This document shows, one piece after another, positions 17,761-27,410 of a DNA stretch of 64,000 nt (position 1 is the stretch's first letter; every line of letters starts with the position of its first letter). The notes beneath the pieces are model-generated. The model saw nothing but the letters and a program-made list of their open reading frames with translations. It was not told the DNA's origin and searched no databases. The position numbers were made by a program, and so were the translations under genes. Origin of the DNA: Macrococcoides epidermidis (lineage in GTDB: Bacteria > Bacillota > Bacilli > Staphylococcales > Staphylococcaceae). The DNA lies in NCBI RefSeq assembly GCF_042659445.1, contig NZ_JBHSSR010000001.1; one strand, written 5' to 3'.

Positions 17761-18456
17761 ATGAGTTATATCCTGTATTTTATTATCATTATGTTAGTAC
17801 CGATGTATTTCCAATATAAAGTAAAGTCTACTTATAATAAATATAGTCGCGTACGTTCTACAAGTGGAAAATCTGGACAACAAGTAGCTGAAGAAATTTT
17901 AGCAGCAAACGGTATTACAGATGTTCGAGTTATTGAAGGTGAAGGGTTCTTATCAGATCATTATGACCCTAATAAAAAGGTTGTAGTACTTAGTCCATCT
18001 AATTTCAGACAACCAAGTGTTGCTGGAACTGCAATTGCTGCACACGAAGTTGGTCATGCAATTCAGCATGCTACAGGTTACGGAATGCTTAAAGTACGAA
18101 GTGCTTTAGTACCATTAGCAAATTTAGGGACAACATTTAGCTACATACTTATCATGATTGGTGCAGTATTAACTGGAATGAGCCAACAAGGTGGTGGCAT
18201 TGGAACAATGGCTATATGGGCTGGTGTTGTGTTAATGTCATTTGCAGTATTATTCTCAATCGTTACATTACCGGTTGAGTTTGATGCAAGTAAGCGTGCG
18301 ATGAATCAGATTGAAGCATTGCATATTGTTAATGAAGAAGAATACCGTCATGCTAAAACTGTTTTATCTGCAGCAGCAATGACATATGTTGCAGCGACTG
18401 CAGTAGCTGTTGCAGAGTTCTTAAGATTTTTTATGATGGCAAGAAATTCAGATTAA
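17761..18456 (+). CDS. Membrane-bound neutral zinc metallopeptidase (YugP family)
   Basis: 231 aa. The HExxH zinc motif is HEVGH at residues 95-99 in the context AAHEVGHAIQHATGYGML; a second ligand region FDASKRAMNQIE follows near residue 180. N-terminal membrane helix at 3-18 and further helices at about 120-145 and 150-175, plus one near the C-terminus. This is the arrangement of B. subtilis YugP, whose substrate is unknown. In Bacillus that gene lies elsewhere, so its placement here is a local difference. Confidence 0.88.
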   Translation: MSYILYFIIIMLVPMYFQYKVKSTYNKYSRVRSTSGKSGQQVAEEILAANGITDVRVIEGEGFLSDHYDPNKKVVVLSPSNFRQPSVAGTAIAAHEVGHAIQHATGYGMLKVRSALVPLANLGTTFSYILIMIGAVLTGMSQQGGGIGTMAIWAGVVLMSFAVLFSIVTLPVEFDASKRAMNQIEALHIVNEEEYRHAKTVLSAAAMTYVAATAVAVAEFLRFFMMARNSD

Positions 18457-18502
18457 TCATGCTGAATCATTAAGCAACTTATAATTAATATAACTAATTT
18501 AT

Positions 18503-18556
18503 AAAACCGACCATATCTATAAATCATTCGTTGATTTAAAGATATGGTCGGTTTTA
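18503..18556 (+). terminator. Bidirectional terminator between yugP-like and yitT-like genes
   Basis: Long inverted repeat: AAAACCGACCATATCT (18503-18518) with the complementary arm ending GGTCGGTTTT near 18554. A-rich and T-rich flanks let it serve both converging genes. Confidence 0.88.
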
Positions 18557-18580
18557 ATTATGTATTTTATTATTTTTATA

Positions 18581-19459
18581 CTATCTTTCTATCGGCTTTT
18601 TAAATTCATCTAAAGTAAATCCTTCGCCTAACACGTCGTGTACATCTAGCAATGATACAAAGGCATGTGGATCTATACTGTTAATGACCTGTTTTAGACG
18701 TGTGATTTCATTTCTTGGCACGACACAGTATACTATTGGACGGTCAGTTTTAGAATAATGTCCATGTGCTGAGATTAATGTAACACCACGTTCTAATACG
18801 TTACTGATTTCATCAGAAATTGCCTGATGTTGCTCAGAAATAATCATTGCACCTCGTGCAGAGTAACCTGAGTCCTGGATTGTATCGATGACGCGCGCTC
18901 CAACAAATACACAGACGAGTGTATACATTGTAATGCGATAATCACCTAATGTTAAATATGTTGCAAGAATAACGAGACAATCGAATGCGAACATCGTTCT
19001 TCCCATCGGTACTTCGAAATATTTTTTCATAAGTCGGGCAAGGATATCAACACCACCGGTTGTTCCTCCGAATCGAAAGATAATGCCGAGACCTGCACCA
19101 ATAAATACACCGCCAAATAAACTAGCGAGAAGTAAATCATCTTTTAAATTAATATGTAATGGATATTTTTCGCAAATACCAAGAAATAACGATACACTTA
19201 AAGTACCGATTAAGGTATAGATAAATGAAAGTTTCCCTAATAGTTTATATCCTACAAAGAAAAGTGGAATGTTAAAGATTAAATTCAATATAGCAGGGCT
19301 GAAATGAAATAAATGATATAATATTAGAGCAATACCGGTAAAACCACCTTCTGTCAGCGCATTAGCCATATTAAAATTTACGATACCAAAACTAAAAATA
19401 AATGCACCGATAAGAATCATGATAATATTAATTAATTTTACTTGAATCGTTTTTTGCAT
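18581..19459 (-). CDS. YitT family membrane protein
   Basis: 292 aa: N-terminal half with five to six membrane helices (DUF161) and a soluble C-terminal DUF2179 domain (from about residue 205, VYCVVPRNEITRLKQ). Gly-rich segments GGFTGIALIL and FRFGGTTGGVDILARL are family signatures. Transport role not established. In B. subtilis the related ypjC lies in the same place, but here the gene is on the minus strand, divergent from ypjD. RBS AGGGGGTT before the ATG at 19459. Confidence 0.9.
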   Translation of the reverse strand: MQKTIQVKLINIIMILIGAFIFSFGIVNFNMANALTEGGFTGIALILYHLFHFSPAILNLIFNIPLFFVGYKLLGKLSFIYTLIGTLSVSLFLGICEKYPLHINLKDDLLLASLFGGVFIGAGLGIIFRFGGTTGGVDILARLMKKYFEVPMGRTMFAFDCLVILATYLTLGDYRITMYTLVCVFVGARVIDTIQDSGYSARGAMIISEQHQAISDEISNVLERGVTLISAHGHYSKTDRPIVYCVVPRNEITRLKQVINSIDPHAFVSLLDVHDVLGEGFTLDEFKKPIER

Positions 19460-19519
19460 TTATTAACCCCCTTTATAAAATTAATTATACATAATAATGT
19501 TAATATTTTGGAGGTAATT

Positions 19520-19846
19520 ATGAAATCATTATTAGAAATGCAACAAGAAGTCGATGCATATATAAATCAATTTAAACTTGGTTATTTTTCACCAATGGAA
19601 AATATGGTGAGATTAACAGAAGAAGTCGGGGAATTGGCACGAGAAATTATTCATGTGTATGGTCCAAAACAAAAGAAACTTAGTGAAAAAGAAAAAGAGA
19701 TTGGATTAGAACTTGCTGATAATCTTTTTGTGTTAATCTGTCTTGCTAACTCAATGAATATTGATTTGACAGAAAGTTTTAATCAGACGATGGATAAATT
19801 TAATAATAGGGATAAAAATCGCTTTGAAAGGGTGGATAAGGAGTGA
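19520..19846 (+). CDS. MazG-like nucleotide pyrophosphohydrolase (YpjD-like)
   Basis: 108-aa all-helical house-cleaning NTPase fold. The EExxE metal-binding pattern is in RLTEEVGELAREI and the ExxD pair in ELADNLFVLICLAN. An upstream in-frame ATG at 19442 would run against the yitT gene; ATG 19520 has GGAGG just before it and gives the family length. Overlaps mgsA by 4 bases. In B. subtilis dapB lies between ypjD and mgsA; it is absent here. Confidence 0.88.
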   Translation: MKSLLEMQQEVDAYINQFKLGYFSPMENMVRLTEEVGELAREIIHVYGPKQKKLSEKEKEIGLELADNLFVLICLANSMNIDLTESFNQTMDKFNNRDKNRFERVDKE

Positions 19847-20211
19847 AGTTTGCTATTATCGCACATGATCAGAAAAAAGATGCGCTAGTTAAGTTTATTG
19901 AAGATCACATAGATGAATTTACTAAACATCAGTTGTTTGCAACAGGCACAACTGGTCTACGTGTAATTGAAAGAACGGGTTTGAATGTAACAAGGTTTAA
20001 ATCAGGACCACTCGGTGGTGACCAGGAGATTGGTGCATTAGTCGCTAATAAAGCAATTGATGCCATCTTTTTCTTCCGTGATCCTTTGACTGCGCAACCT
20101 CATGAACCAGATGTCAGTGCATTGTTACGGTTGTCTGATGTTTATGATGTACCACTTGCTACAAACGAAGGTAGCGCTCTAGCAATTATTACGTATTTTG
20201 AGTCATTATAG
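19843..20211 (+). CDS. mgsA: Methylglyoxal synthase
   Basis: Converts dihydroxyacetone phosphate to methylglyoxal and phosphate, a bypass of lower glycolysis. Family blocks: IAHDQKKDALVKF, ATGTTGLRV, SGPLGGDQEIGA and the catalytic Asp in FFRDPLTAQPHEPD. 122 aa. GTG start at 19843 overlapping ypjD; RBS AAGGAG inside the end of ypjD. Bacillithiol-dependent aldehyde defence may explain linkage to bshA (inference). Confidence 0.94.
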   Translation: MKFAIIAHDQKKDALVKFIEDHIDEFTKHQLFATGTTGLRVIERTGLNVTRFKSGPLGGDQEIGALVANKAIDAIFFFRDPLTAQPHEPDVSALLRLSDVYDVPLATNEGSALAIITYFESL

Positions 20212-20220
20212 GAGGTCATT

Positions 20221-21342
20221 ATGAAGATAGGTATAACATGTTACCCTACAATGGGTGGTTCAGGAATTATTGCAACTGAACTCGGAATAAAGATGGCAGA
20301 GAGAGGCCATGACGTCCATTTTATTACTTCTAACACCCCATTTAGAATACAGTTCCAAATGCCAAATATTACGATCCATCAAGTTGATGTTAATCAATAT
20401 TCAGTTTTTCAGTATCCACCTTATGATATTACGTTGGCAACTAAAATTGCGGAAGTTATCAATGTGTATGACCTTGATGTATTACATATGCATTATGCTG
20501 TACCACATGCAATTTGTGGTATCCTTGCACGTCAAATTGCCAGAAAAGATGTAGGTATTGTAACAACTTTACATGGTACTGATATTACGGTTCTTGGGTA
20601 CGATTCAACATTAAAGGGTGCCATAAAATTTGGTATCGAAGAGAGCGATATAGTCACAAGTGTGAGTAATGCATTAACACAGGAAACATATGATATTATT
20701 GCACCTGATAAGGAAATCAATACAGTATACAACTTTATTAATGAAAAAGATTTTGAACCAATTGATAATAAAGCATTAAGAGCGTGTTATGGTATACCTG
20801 ATAATTATAAAGTGTTGATTCATGTATCAAATTTTAGGAAAGTAAAACGCATTCAGGATGTAATTAAAACGTTTAGTTTAGTAAGAGCAAAGTTAAAGTC
20901 TAAGCTCATTTTATTAGGTGATGGTCCAGAACTATCGAAAATGAGAAGCTATGCAAAAAAACTAGGTGTTCTTGAAGATGTCATGTTTTTAGGTAAACAG
21001 GATAAGGTAGCGAGCTATTATCAAATGGCTGATTTATTCTTATTGATGAGTGAAAAAGAAAGTTTTGGACTTGTATTGCTTGAAGCGATGCATACCGGTG
21101 TCGTGTGTATCGGAACAACAGCTGGCGGTATTCAGGAAGTCATTAAACATAATGAAACAGGATATATTGTAGATGTAGGGGATACAGTTCAAGCAAGTGA
21201 ATACGCCATTGAATTACTTATGAATGATAATTTATATTCAAAATTTCAGAAAGCGATGAAAGTTGATATTAATGAAAGATTCCATTCTACAATTATTACA
21301 GATCAATACGAGGCAATCTACCAATCTTTAGTTAAAAATTAA
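20221..21342 (+). CDS. bshA: N-acetyl-alpha-D-glucosaminyl L-malate synthase
   Basis: First step of bacillithiol synthesis: GT4 glycosyltransferase joining GlcNAc from UDP-GlcNAc to L-malate. N-terminal ITCYPTMGGSGIIATELG, LHGTDITVLG near 118, and the GT4 motif EKESFGLVLLEAMHTGV near 280. 373 aa. The deacetylase gene bshB1, which follows mgsA in B. subtilis, is missing here, so that enzyme must be encoded elsewhere or replaced. The thiol is used by the bacilliredoxin at 50.9 kb. Confidence 0.94.
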   Translation: MKIGITCYPTMGGSGIIATELGIKMAERGHDVHFITSNTPFRIQFQMPNITIHQVDVNQYSVFQYPPYDITLATKIAEVINVYDLDVLHMHYAVPHAICGILARQIARKDVGIVTTLHGTDITVLGYDSTLKGAIKFGIEESDIVTSVSNALTQETYDIIAPDKEINTVYNFINEKDFEPIDNKALRACYGIPDNYKVLIHVSNFRKVKRIQDVIKTFSLVRAKLKSKLILLGDGPELSKMRSYAKKLGVLEDVMFLGKQDKVASYYQMADLFLLMSEKESFGLVLLEAMHTGVVCIGTTAGGIQEVIKHNETGYIVDVGDTVQASEYAIELLMNDNLYSKFQKAMKVDINERFHSTIITDQYEAIYQSLVKN

Positions 21343-21361
21343 TATCAAAAATGGAGTAGTT

Positions 21362-22585
21362 ATGAAATTAGAACTAACATATTTAAATCATACAACACAA
21401 ACGTTGATTATAGCTGCGAATGAAGTTATCGAAGAATTAAAGCTGCATGGATATGAAGCTTACATTGTAGGCGGTGCTGTACGCAATCTATTGCTTAAAA
21501 AAGAGGTAAATGATATCGATATAACTACAAATTGTTTACCGGAGAATATTATCAAGATTTTTAGTAAGACTGTGCCTATTGGTATTGAACATGGTACAGT
21601 CATCGTATTGTGGCAGGATTTTCAGTTTGAAGTAACAACATTTCGAGTAGATGGTGAATATATTGATCATCGACGTCCTGAACAAGTACAATTCGTTACC
21701 GATTTGAAATCTGATTTAGAACGTCGAGATTTTACCATCAATGCGCTGGCATTAAGTGAAACACACGAAATTATCGATTATTTTGATGGTCAAAAAGATT
21801 TGAAAAATAAAGAAATACGTGCAGTTGGTCATGCAGCACATCGATTTGAAGAGGATGCATTACGCATGATGCGTGCTATCCGATTTCAAAGTGTCCTAAA
21901 TTTCAATATTGAAGAGAATACGCTGCTGGCTATTGATGAACTTGCTGCAACAATTGCTTTAGTTTCTATCGAACGTATCGTTGTTGAATTGAAGAAACTA
22001 TTGATGGGTAAAGGCGTACATCAAGCATTACAAATTTTTTATAAGACAATGCATAGATATCTACCTTTTTTTAGAGATATAAGGGGGAATACTACTACGT
22101 ATCAGCTGCAATCACCTGCTGAATTTACAGTTTACATCGCATATATTATATATTGTGAATTAAAAATAGATCAGGATTTAACATCTAAAATTTCTGATTT
22201 TAAACTATCCAATCAAGAGAAGAAAAAAATAAAAGATTGCGTCTTAATTTTTGATTATTTTAATCACCCTGAGATGAGTTTAAAAGCGTTTGTATATCGA
22301 TTTGATATAGATTTAATTCAAAATGTGTATCATTTTATATTAAATGAAAAAGTTGTAATAGATAATTTAGTAGATATAACATCAATTCAAAAAGCTAAAC
22401 AGCAATTAACAATTCAGACACGAGATGAATTGCAAATTGATGGGAATGTGTTAATGACATATTTAAATAAAAAACCTGGTCCATGGCTAAAAAGTATGCT
22501 AAACAACATTGAATTAGCAGTTATTGAAGGACGACTGAGCAATCGACAAGAAAAAATATTGGAGTGGGCAAAGAATCATGTCTAA
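21362..22585 (+). CDS. cca: CCA-adding tRNA nucleotidyltransferase
   Basis: Adds or repairs the 3' CCA of tRNAs. Class II nucleotidyltransferase: YIVGGAVRNLLL (flexible loop) and DIDITT (metal Asp pair) near residues 35-60, RRDFTINALAL and EEDALRMMRAIRF further on. 407 aa, close to Staphylococcus. The C-terminal part is AT-rich and less conserved. Overlaps birA by 8 bases. Confidence 0.95.
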   Translation: MKLELTYLNHTTQTLIIAANEVIEELKLHGYEAYIVGGAVRNLLLKKEVNDIDITTNCLPENIIKIFSKTVPIGIEHGTVIVLWQDFQFEVTTFRVDGEYIDHRRPEQVQFVTDLKSDLERRDFTINALALSETHEIIDYFDGQKDLKNKEIRAVGHAAHRFEEDALRMMRAIRFQSVLNFNIEENTLLAIDELAATIALVSIERIVVELKKLLMGKGVHQALQIFYKTMHRYLPFFRDIRGNTTTYQLQSPAEFTVYIAYIIYCELKIDQDLTSKISDFKLSNQEKKKIKDCVLIFDYFNHPEMSLKAFVYRFDIDLIQNVYHFILNEKVVIDNLVDITSIQKAKQQLTIQTRDELQIDGNVLMTYLNKKPGPWLKSMLNNIELAVIEGRLSNRQEKILEWAKNHV

Positions 22586-23546
22586 ATATAAACAGGATAT
22601 ACTTGAATATTTAATGATGCATAAAGGCAATTATGTTTCTGGACAAAAACTCGCTGAACAATTCAACGTATCACGCACTGCGATATGGAAAGCAATTGAA
22701 GTTTTGAAGACACAAGGCTATTCAGTTGAGTCAATAAAGAATAAAGGATATCGCATTACGTCAGTTCCAGATCATTGGGACAGTGATTTATTATCATATG
22801 TTTTAGGGGATTCAATATTTCAAAAACAATTTGTTTATGAAGAAGTAACTTCAACTCAGACTATTGCACACGAATTATTAATGGAATTTGATGAACCGTT
22901 ACTTGTATTAAGCGAAATTCAGACAGTTGGTAGAGGTCGCTTTAAACGTCCATGGGCTTCTAAACGTGATACTGGTTTGTGGATGAGCCTTGTGCTGCAT
23001 CCTAATATTAGCTATCAGCAAATTGCAACGTTTAATTTGTTTATTTCTATTGCGATCGCTGAGGCGATAAAAAATGTAACACAGCTTGAACCAAAAATTA
23101 AATGGCCGAATGATGTATATATCAATGATAAGAAGGTATGTGGTTTCTTAACAGAAATCAATGGAGATTCTGATGGTGTTCATACGATCATTTGCGGCAT
23201 CGGTATAAATATTAACCATAAACTCGAAGATTTTGATGAAACTATAAGAGATACTGCTACAAGTTTTAAACTTGAGTCTAAAACAGATACTGATCGTTAT
23301 ATTTTTATCAAAGCATTAATAGATTCAATTGAACACTATTATGAAGCTTTTTTAACGCAACCATTTAAAGAGATAAAAGAAATTTATAAAGGCTATTCTA
23401 TGATTTGGGATAGAACGTTAAGGTATACTGAAGGCAATAAACAAATTTATGGCAAAGCTATCGATTTAAAAGACGATGGTGTACTCGTTGTATTAGATGA
23501 TACAGGTGAACGCCATCAATTCATAAGTGCAGATATAGAAGTGTAG
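22578..23546 (+). CDS. birA: Biotin-protein ligase / biotin repressor
   Basis: Group II (bifunctional) BirA: N-terminal winged helix (residues 5-62; SGQKLAEQFNVSRTAIWKAI) that represses biotin genes, then a catalytic domain with GRGRFKRPW near 117 and KWPNDVY near 175, and a C-terminal SH3-like cap. It biotinylates carboxylases. 322 aa. The panBCD genes that follow birA in B. subtilis are absent. Confidence 0.95.
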   Translation: MSKYKQDILEYLMMHKGNYVSGQKLAEQFNVSRTAIWKAIEVLKTQGYSVESIKNKGYRITSVPDHWDSDLLSYVLGDSIFQKQFVYEEVTSTQTIAHELLMEFDEPLLVLSEIQTVGRGRFKRPWASKRDTGLWMSLVLHPNISYQQIATFNLFISIAIAEAIKNVTQLEPKIKWPNDVYINDKKVCGFLTEINGDSDGVHTIICGIGININHKLEDFDETIRDTATSFKLESKTDTDRYIFIKALIDSIEHYYEAFLTQPFKEIKEIYKGYSMIWDRTLRYTEGNKQIYGKAIDLKDDGVLVVLDDTGERHQFISADIEV

Positions 23547-23555
23547 GTGTAAAAT

Positions 23556-24224
23556 ATGGCATTAAAATATGCTATTGTAGATTTAGAAACAACAGGGAAT
23601 AATCTGGAAGTGGATGAAATGATTCAGATTGGTGTTTGTATTATGCAAAACAATCAGATTATCGACACATTTGAATCATTTGTGCATACTACGCAACCGA
23701 TTCCGCCGTTTATTCAGTCATTAACAAAAATAAATAATGAAATGGTCGAACATGCACCGACATTTCAAAAGATCGCTCTTCAACTATATGAATTATTAGA
23801 AGGGTGTGTGTTTGTAGCACATAATGTTGATTTCGATTTAAATTTTTTAAGAAAATATTTTAATGAAAGTAATATATTCTATAAACCAAAGTATATTATT
23901 GATACTGTAGATGTATTTAAGATAGTATTTCCTCAAATGTCGAGGTATCAATTGTCTTATTTATCTGAGCAGCTAAATATAAAGTTAACAAATGCACATC
24001 GAGCAATTGACGATGCGAAAGCAACTTGTGAAATCTTAATGATTGCATTAGATCAATTACGCAATTTACCTAGTACTACTTTGAAATCATTATATAGCCA
24101 TGCCAAACAAATGCGCTATCATTTTGATGAAGTATTATTTGATCTGATACGAGATTATGAACATAGTTCTATTGATTATCATACAGTGAACGGCATTAAT
24201 TTTATCAAAAAAATAGACAAGTGA
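23556..24224 (+). CDS. dinG: DinG N-terminal part: DnaQ-like 3'-5' exonuclease
   Basis: 222 aa matching the exonuclease (DEDDh) domain that forms the N-terminus of Firmicute DinG. Motifs: VDLETTG (Asp9, Glu11), HNVDFDLNFL, and HRAIDDAKATCEI with the last His/Asp. In S. aureus and B. subtilis this domain is fused to a DinG helicase in one chain of about 900 aa. Here the frame ends TGA right after AAA AAA ATA, and the helicase continues in the -1 frame from an overlapping GTG. Either a real fission, a frameshift site, or a one-base homopolymer indel; see findings. Confidence 0.85.
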   Translation: MALKYAIVDLETTGNNLEVDEMIQIGVCIMQNNQIIDTFESFVHTTQPIPPFIQSLTKINNEMVEHAPTFQKIALQLYELLEGCVFVAHNVDFDLNFLRKYFNESNIFYKPKYIIDTVDVFKIVFPQMSRYQLSYLSEQLNIKLTNAHRAIDDAKATCEILMIALDQLRNLPSTTLKSLYSHAKQMRYHFDEVLFDLIRDYEHSSIDYHTVNGINFIKKIDK

Positions 24225-26149
24225 ATCCACTTAATATCGATGTATCTTTTGAAACATTTTTTGAACAGACGATACATTCACTCGATTTTATTTATAGAGA
24301 AGAACAATATCAATTATCTTATGAAATTTATTTAAGTTTAAAACAACAAACTGAAATCACGATAGAAGCAGAACTTGGCAGCGGAAAAACATTAAGTTAT
24401 TTAATTGCTGCCGCATATTTTATTGCGAAGACTAATCAATCTGTACTCGTGTCTACTTCTACGATAGCGCTACAAAATCAAATGATTGATTATGATATCA
24501 CACTTTTAAAGCGTCAAGGTTTAAATATACCGTATCAAATTATTAAAAGTAAAAATCATTATTTAACCATTGAATTTGTAGATTATATTTTAAAGGATAC
24601 AAAAATTAATCATGATATTTCCATATTAAAAATGCAGTTGATCATCTTTTTAATGAGTGGTAACGATGGTGATATCGAACAGCTGAACTTAAATGGAGGA
24701 CGTAAAATATACTTTGAATTGATGCGTAGCCTCTATATACCTCAACAAAATGAAACTTATTTGTTTGATGCTTATCCAGATACGGCGCATATTGGAATCA
24801 CGAATCATGCACATCTTTTATCAAATCGAAAATTTAATGTATTTGAAAATTATCGTCATATTATTATTGATGAAGCACATCAAATACTTAATTACGCATT
24901 AAAATACACGACATTTGAAATGAAATATCAGAATTTAAAATATTTAATATCTCAGACATTGCAGGAATTTGATACAAGTGCTATTAGTCACAAGCAAAAA
25001 CTAAATGATTTGACATTTTTCCAATACGGGAGTATTAATAATGAATTACAGCAATTAAATGAAAAGTATGAACAGTTATTTGATTACCTGCTTACACATT
25101 ATTATTCAGATCGTATTATACAAGCTGAAATCAATAAAGCAGATGAACCAGCTATTTTAATGCTTGAATTAATGCATACGCTGTCAACGATTGCTTCTGC
25201 ACCTAACATTACAAAAATCCAACGCAAAATGATTATTAACTTAAAAGAAAACTTTGAACGATGTTATAACAATATATTGTTACATGGTGAGCTATATATC
25301 ATGTTTAATAATCACAATAAATCAGGCATTCATATTATTTTAAAAGAGCATAATGTAAAAGAAGTGATTGAAAACTATATTTTAGATGCTTTTGATTCGA
25401 AAATATTTATCTCCGGAACGATAAACTCAATTAATGAACATAACGTTTTATCAGACTTATTTATGGAGAGCAAAAAATATATAAAATTTGATGCGTCATT
25501 CGAAAAATATAAAGCACCTTTATATATACCTACAGATATACCAGCATTCAATTATCAGCAACAAGAAGCATATATAGAAAAATGTCTGGAATATATATTG
25601 ATGTATTTAAACAATTATGATGGTAAAGCATTAATCTTACTAAATAGCTATCAACAAGTTGAAATTTTGAGAGACTACTTATATGAAACAGCACTTGATC
25701 AAGTTATATTGACGCAAAATAGTGATGTTAATACTACGAAACTGAATCAGCAATTTAATCAATTAGAAAAAGGTGTATTGCTCGCTACGCAAACATTTTA
25801 TGAAGGTATAGATTTTAAGTATGACGGTGTAAAATGCGTAATGATTGTTTCTTTACCTTTTATGCATCCGAAAGATTTAAATATTGCTTTAATGAAAGAA
25901 GAAGTTGAAGATGTGTTTTTAGATTACCAGGTTCCTATCGCTGTCAATAAACTACACCAGGCTACTGGGCGTTTAATTCGGAACGAAAAAGATCGTGGTT
26001 GGATGATTTGTTTTGATAGAAGAATAGTAGATAGTCGCTATGCAACTAAATTCAGTCATATACTTTCAAACTTTAATAAGCAAGAGGGGAATATTGAGGA
26101 TTTTGAGAAATTTATGTATACACTCTACAAAAGTTTTTCGGAATTCTAG
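24221..26149 (+). CDS. dinG: DinG C-terminal part: XPD/DinG-type helicase domain
   Basis: 642 aa, superfamily 2 DinG-like. Walker A ELGSGKT at residues 51-57, Walker B/DEAH in IIIDEAHQIL near 222, and C-terminal LATQTFYEGIDF and HQATGRLIRNEKDRG (motifs V and VI). The usual Fe-S cysteines are not seen, as expected for Staphylococcus-type DinG, reported as a nuclease without helicase activity. GTG start overlaps the preceding stop (GTGA) and I see no RBS before it, so translation by coupling or frameshifting must be considered. Fusion would give about 864 aa. Confidence 0.85.
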   Translation: MNPLNIDVSFETFFEQTIHSLDFIYREEQYQLSYEIYLSLKQQTEITIEAELGSGKTLSYLIAAAYFIAKTNQSVLVSTSTIALQNQMIDYDITLLKRQGLNIPYQIIKSKNHYLTIEFVDYILKDTKINHDISILKMQLIIFLMSGNDGDIEQLNLNGGRKIYFELMRSLYIPQQNETYLFDAYPDTAHIGITNHAHLLSNRKFNVFENYRHIIIDEAHQILNYALKYTTFEMKYQNLKYLISQTLQEFDTSAISHKQKLNDLTFFQYGSINNELQQLNEKYEQLFDYLLTHYYSDRIIQAEINKADEPAILMLELMHTLSTIASAPNITKIQRKMIINLKENFERCYNNILLHGELYIMFNNHNKSGIHIILKEHNVKEVIENYILDAFDSKIFISGTINSINEHNVLSDLFMESKKYIKFDASFEKYKAPLYIPTDIPAFNYQQQEAYIEKCLEYILMYLNNYDGKALILLNSYQQVEILRDYLYETALDQVILTQNSDVNTTKLNQQFNQLEKGVLLATQTFYEGIDFKYDGVKCVMIVSLPFMHPKDLNIALMKEEVEDVFLDYQVPIAVNKLHQATGRLIRNEKDRGWMICFDRRIVDSRYATKFSHILSNFNKQEGNIEDFEKFMYTLYKSFSEF

Positions 26150-26223
26150 CTTAAACTACTTAATAAATGACTTAATTATTGGTAAACTGTTCTTATAATG
26201 AATCCTGGGAGGAATGAGGAATC

Positions 26224-27408
26224 GTGGAATTATCACAACGTGTTCAAAAGTTAACACCATCAACGACTTTAGCAATAACAGCTAAAGCAAATGAATTAAA
26301 AGCAAGTGGAAAACCTGTTATTGGTTTAGCAGCAGGGGAACCAGATTTTAATACACCTCAAAATATTATTGATAAAGCATTCGAAGCCGTTCAAAATGGT
26401 GCAACGAAATACACGCCATCTGGTGGAATGAAACAACTTAAAGAAGCTATTCAAAAGAAATTAAAAGATGATAATAATTTAGATTATGGATTAAATGAAA
26501 TTATGGTAGCAAGTGGTGCCAAACATGCACTTTACAATTTATTTCAGGCATTACTTGATGAGGGAGATGAAGTAATTGTCCCAATTCCTTATTGGGTAAG
26601 CTATCCTGAACAAGTAATATTAGCTGGCGGTAAAGTTATCTATGCTGATAGTGACGAAACAACTGAATATAAAGTTACTATCGATGCGCTAAATAAAGTG
26701 AAAACAGACAAAACAAAAGCACTTGTCTTAACATCACCTAGTAATCCAAGTGGAATGGTTTACACGAAAGAAGAATTACAACAAATTGCAGACTGGGCAG
26801 TAGAAAATAATATTGTCGTAGTATCAGATGAAATTTATGAAACACTTGTGTACGATGGTGAACATGTGAGTATCGCTAGCTTTAATGATGACATCAAAGC
26901 ATTAACAGTTGTAATCAATGGTGTTTCAAAGAGTCATTCAATGACAGGCTGGCGTATCGGTTATGCTTGTGGAGATGCGAAATTAATTAAAGCGATGACG
27001 GATTTATCAAGTCACTCTACAAGTAACCCGACAACACCTTCTCAATGGGCAGCAGTTGAAGCATACAATGGAGATAAAACTTTCTTAAACGAAATGAATG
27101 GTATATTCAAAAGTCGTCTAGATGAGATTTATCCTAAACTGATGGAGGTACCAGGCATTCAATGTATTAAACCAAAGGGTGCATTCTACTTATATCCTAA
27201 TGTAAGTGAAACAGTGAAACTTTGTGGATATGAAAATACAGAGGCATTTGTGACTGCATTATTAGAAGAAAAATTAGTTGCAGTGGTTCCAGGATCAGGT
27301 TTTGGTTCACCAAATAATATTCGTTTAAGCTATGCGACGGATTTAGATTCAATGCATGAAGCGATTAAACGCATTAAAGAATTCGTAGAAGAGAAAATGG
27401 AGAAATAA
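26224..27408 (+). CDS. aspB: Aspartate/aromatic-type aminotransferase (PLP), AspB-like
   Basis: Class I/II PLP aminotransferase, 394 aa: LAAGEPDFNTP near the N-terminus, ASGAKHALYNL, SPSNPSGMVY (PLP-binding Asn), DEIYE, and GVSKSHSMTGWRIGY with the Schiff-base lysine near 240; C-terminal Arg in NIRLSYA. Substrate is inferred as aspartate from similarity to Bacillus AspB and its position before asnS. Start is a GTG with GGGAGGAATGAGG upstream. The ypmA/ypmB genes found before aspB in B. subtilis are absent. Confidence 0.92.
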   Translation: MELSQRVQKLTPSTTLAITAKANELKASGKPVIGLAAGEPDFNTPQNIIDKAFEAVQNGATKYTPSGGMKQLKEAIQKKLKDDNNLDYGLNEIMVASGAKHALYNLFQALLDEGDEVIVPIPYWVSYPEQVILAGGKVIYADSDETTEYKVTIDALNKVKTDKTKALVLTSPSNPSGMVYTKEELQQIADWAVENNIVVVSDEIYETLVYDGEHVSIASFNDDIKALTVVINGVSKSHSMTGWRIGYACGDAKLIKAMTDLSSHSTSNPTTPSQWAAVEAYNGDKTFLNEMNGIFKSRLDEIYPKLMEVPGIQCIKPKGAFYLYPNVSETVKLCGYENTEAFVTALLEEKLVAVVPGSGFGSPNNIRLSYATDLDSMHEAIKRIKEFVEEKMEK

Positions 27409-27410
27409 AC

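Noticed and set aside
20309..20554. 81-residue plus-strand frame in bshA
   Set aside because: Shadow of the bshA reading frame with atypical codon use and no RBS.
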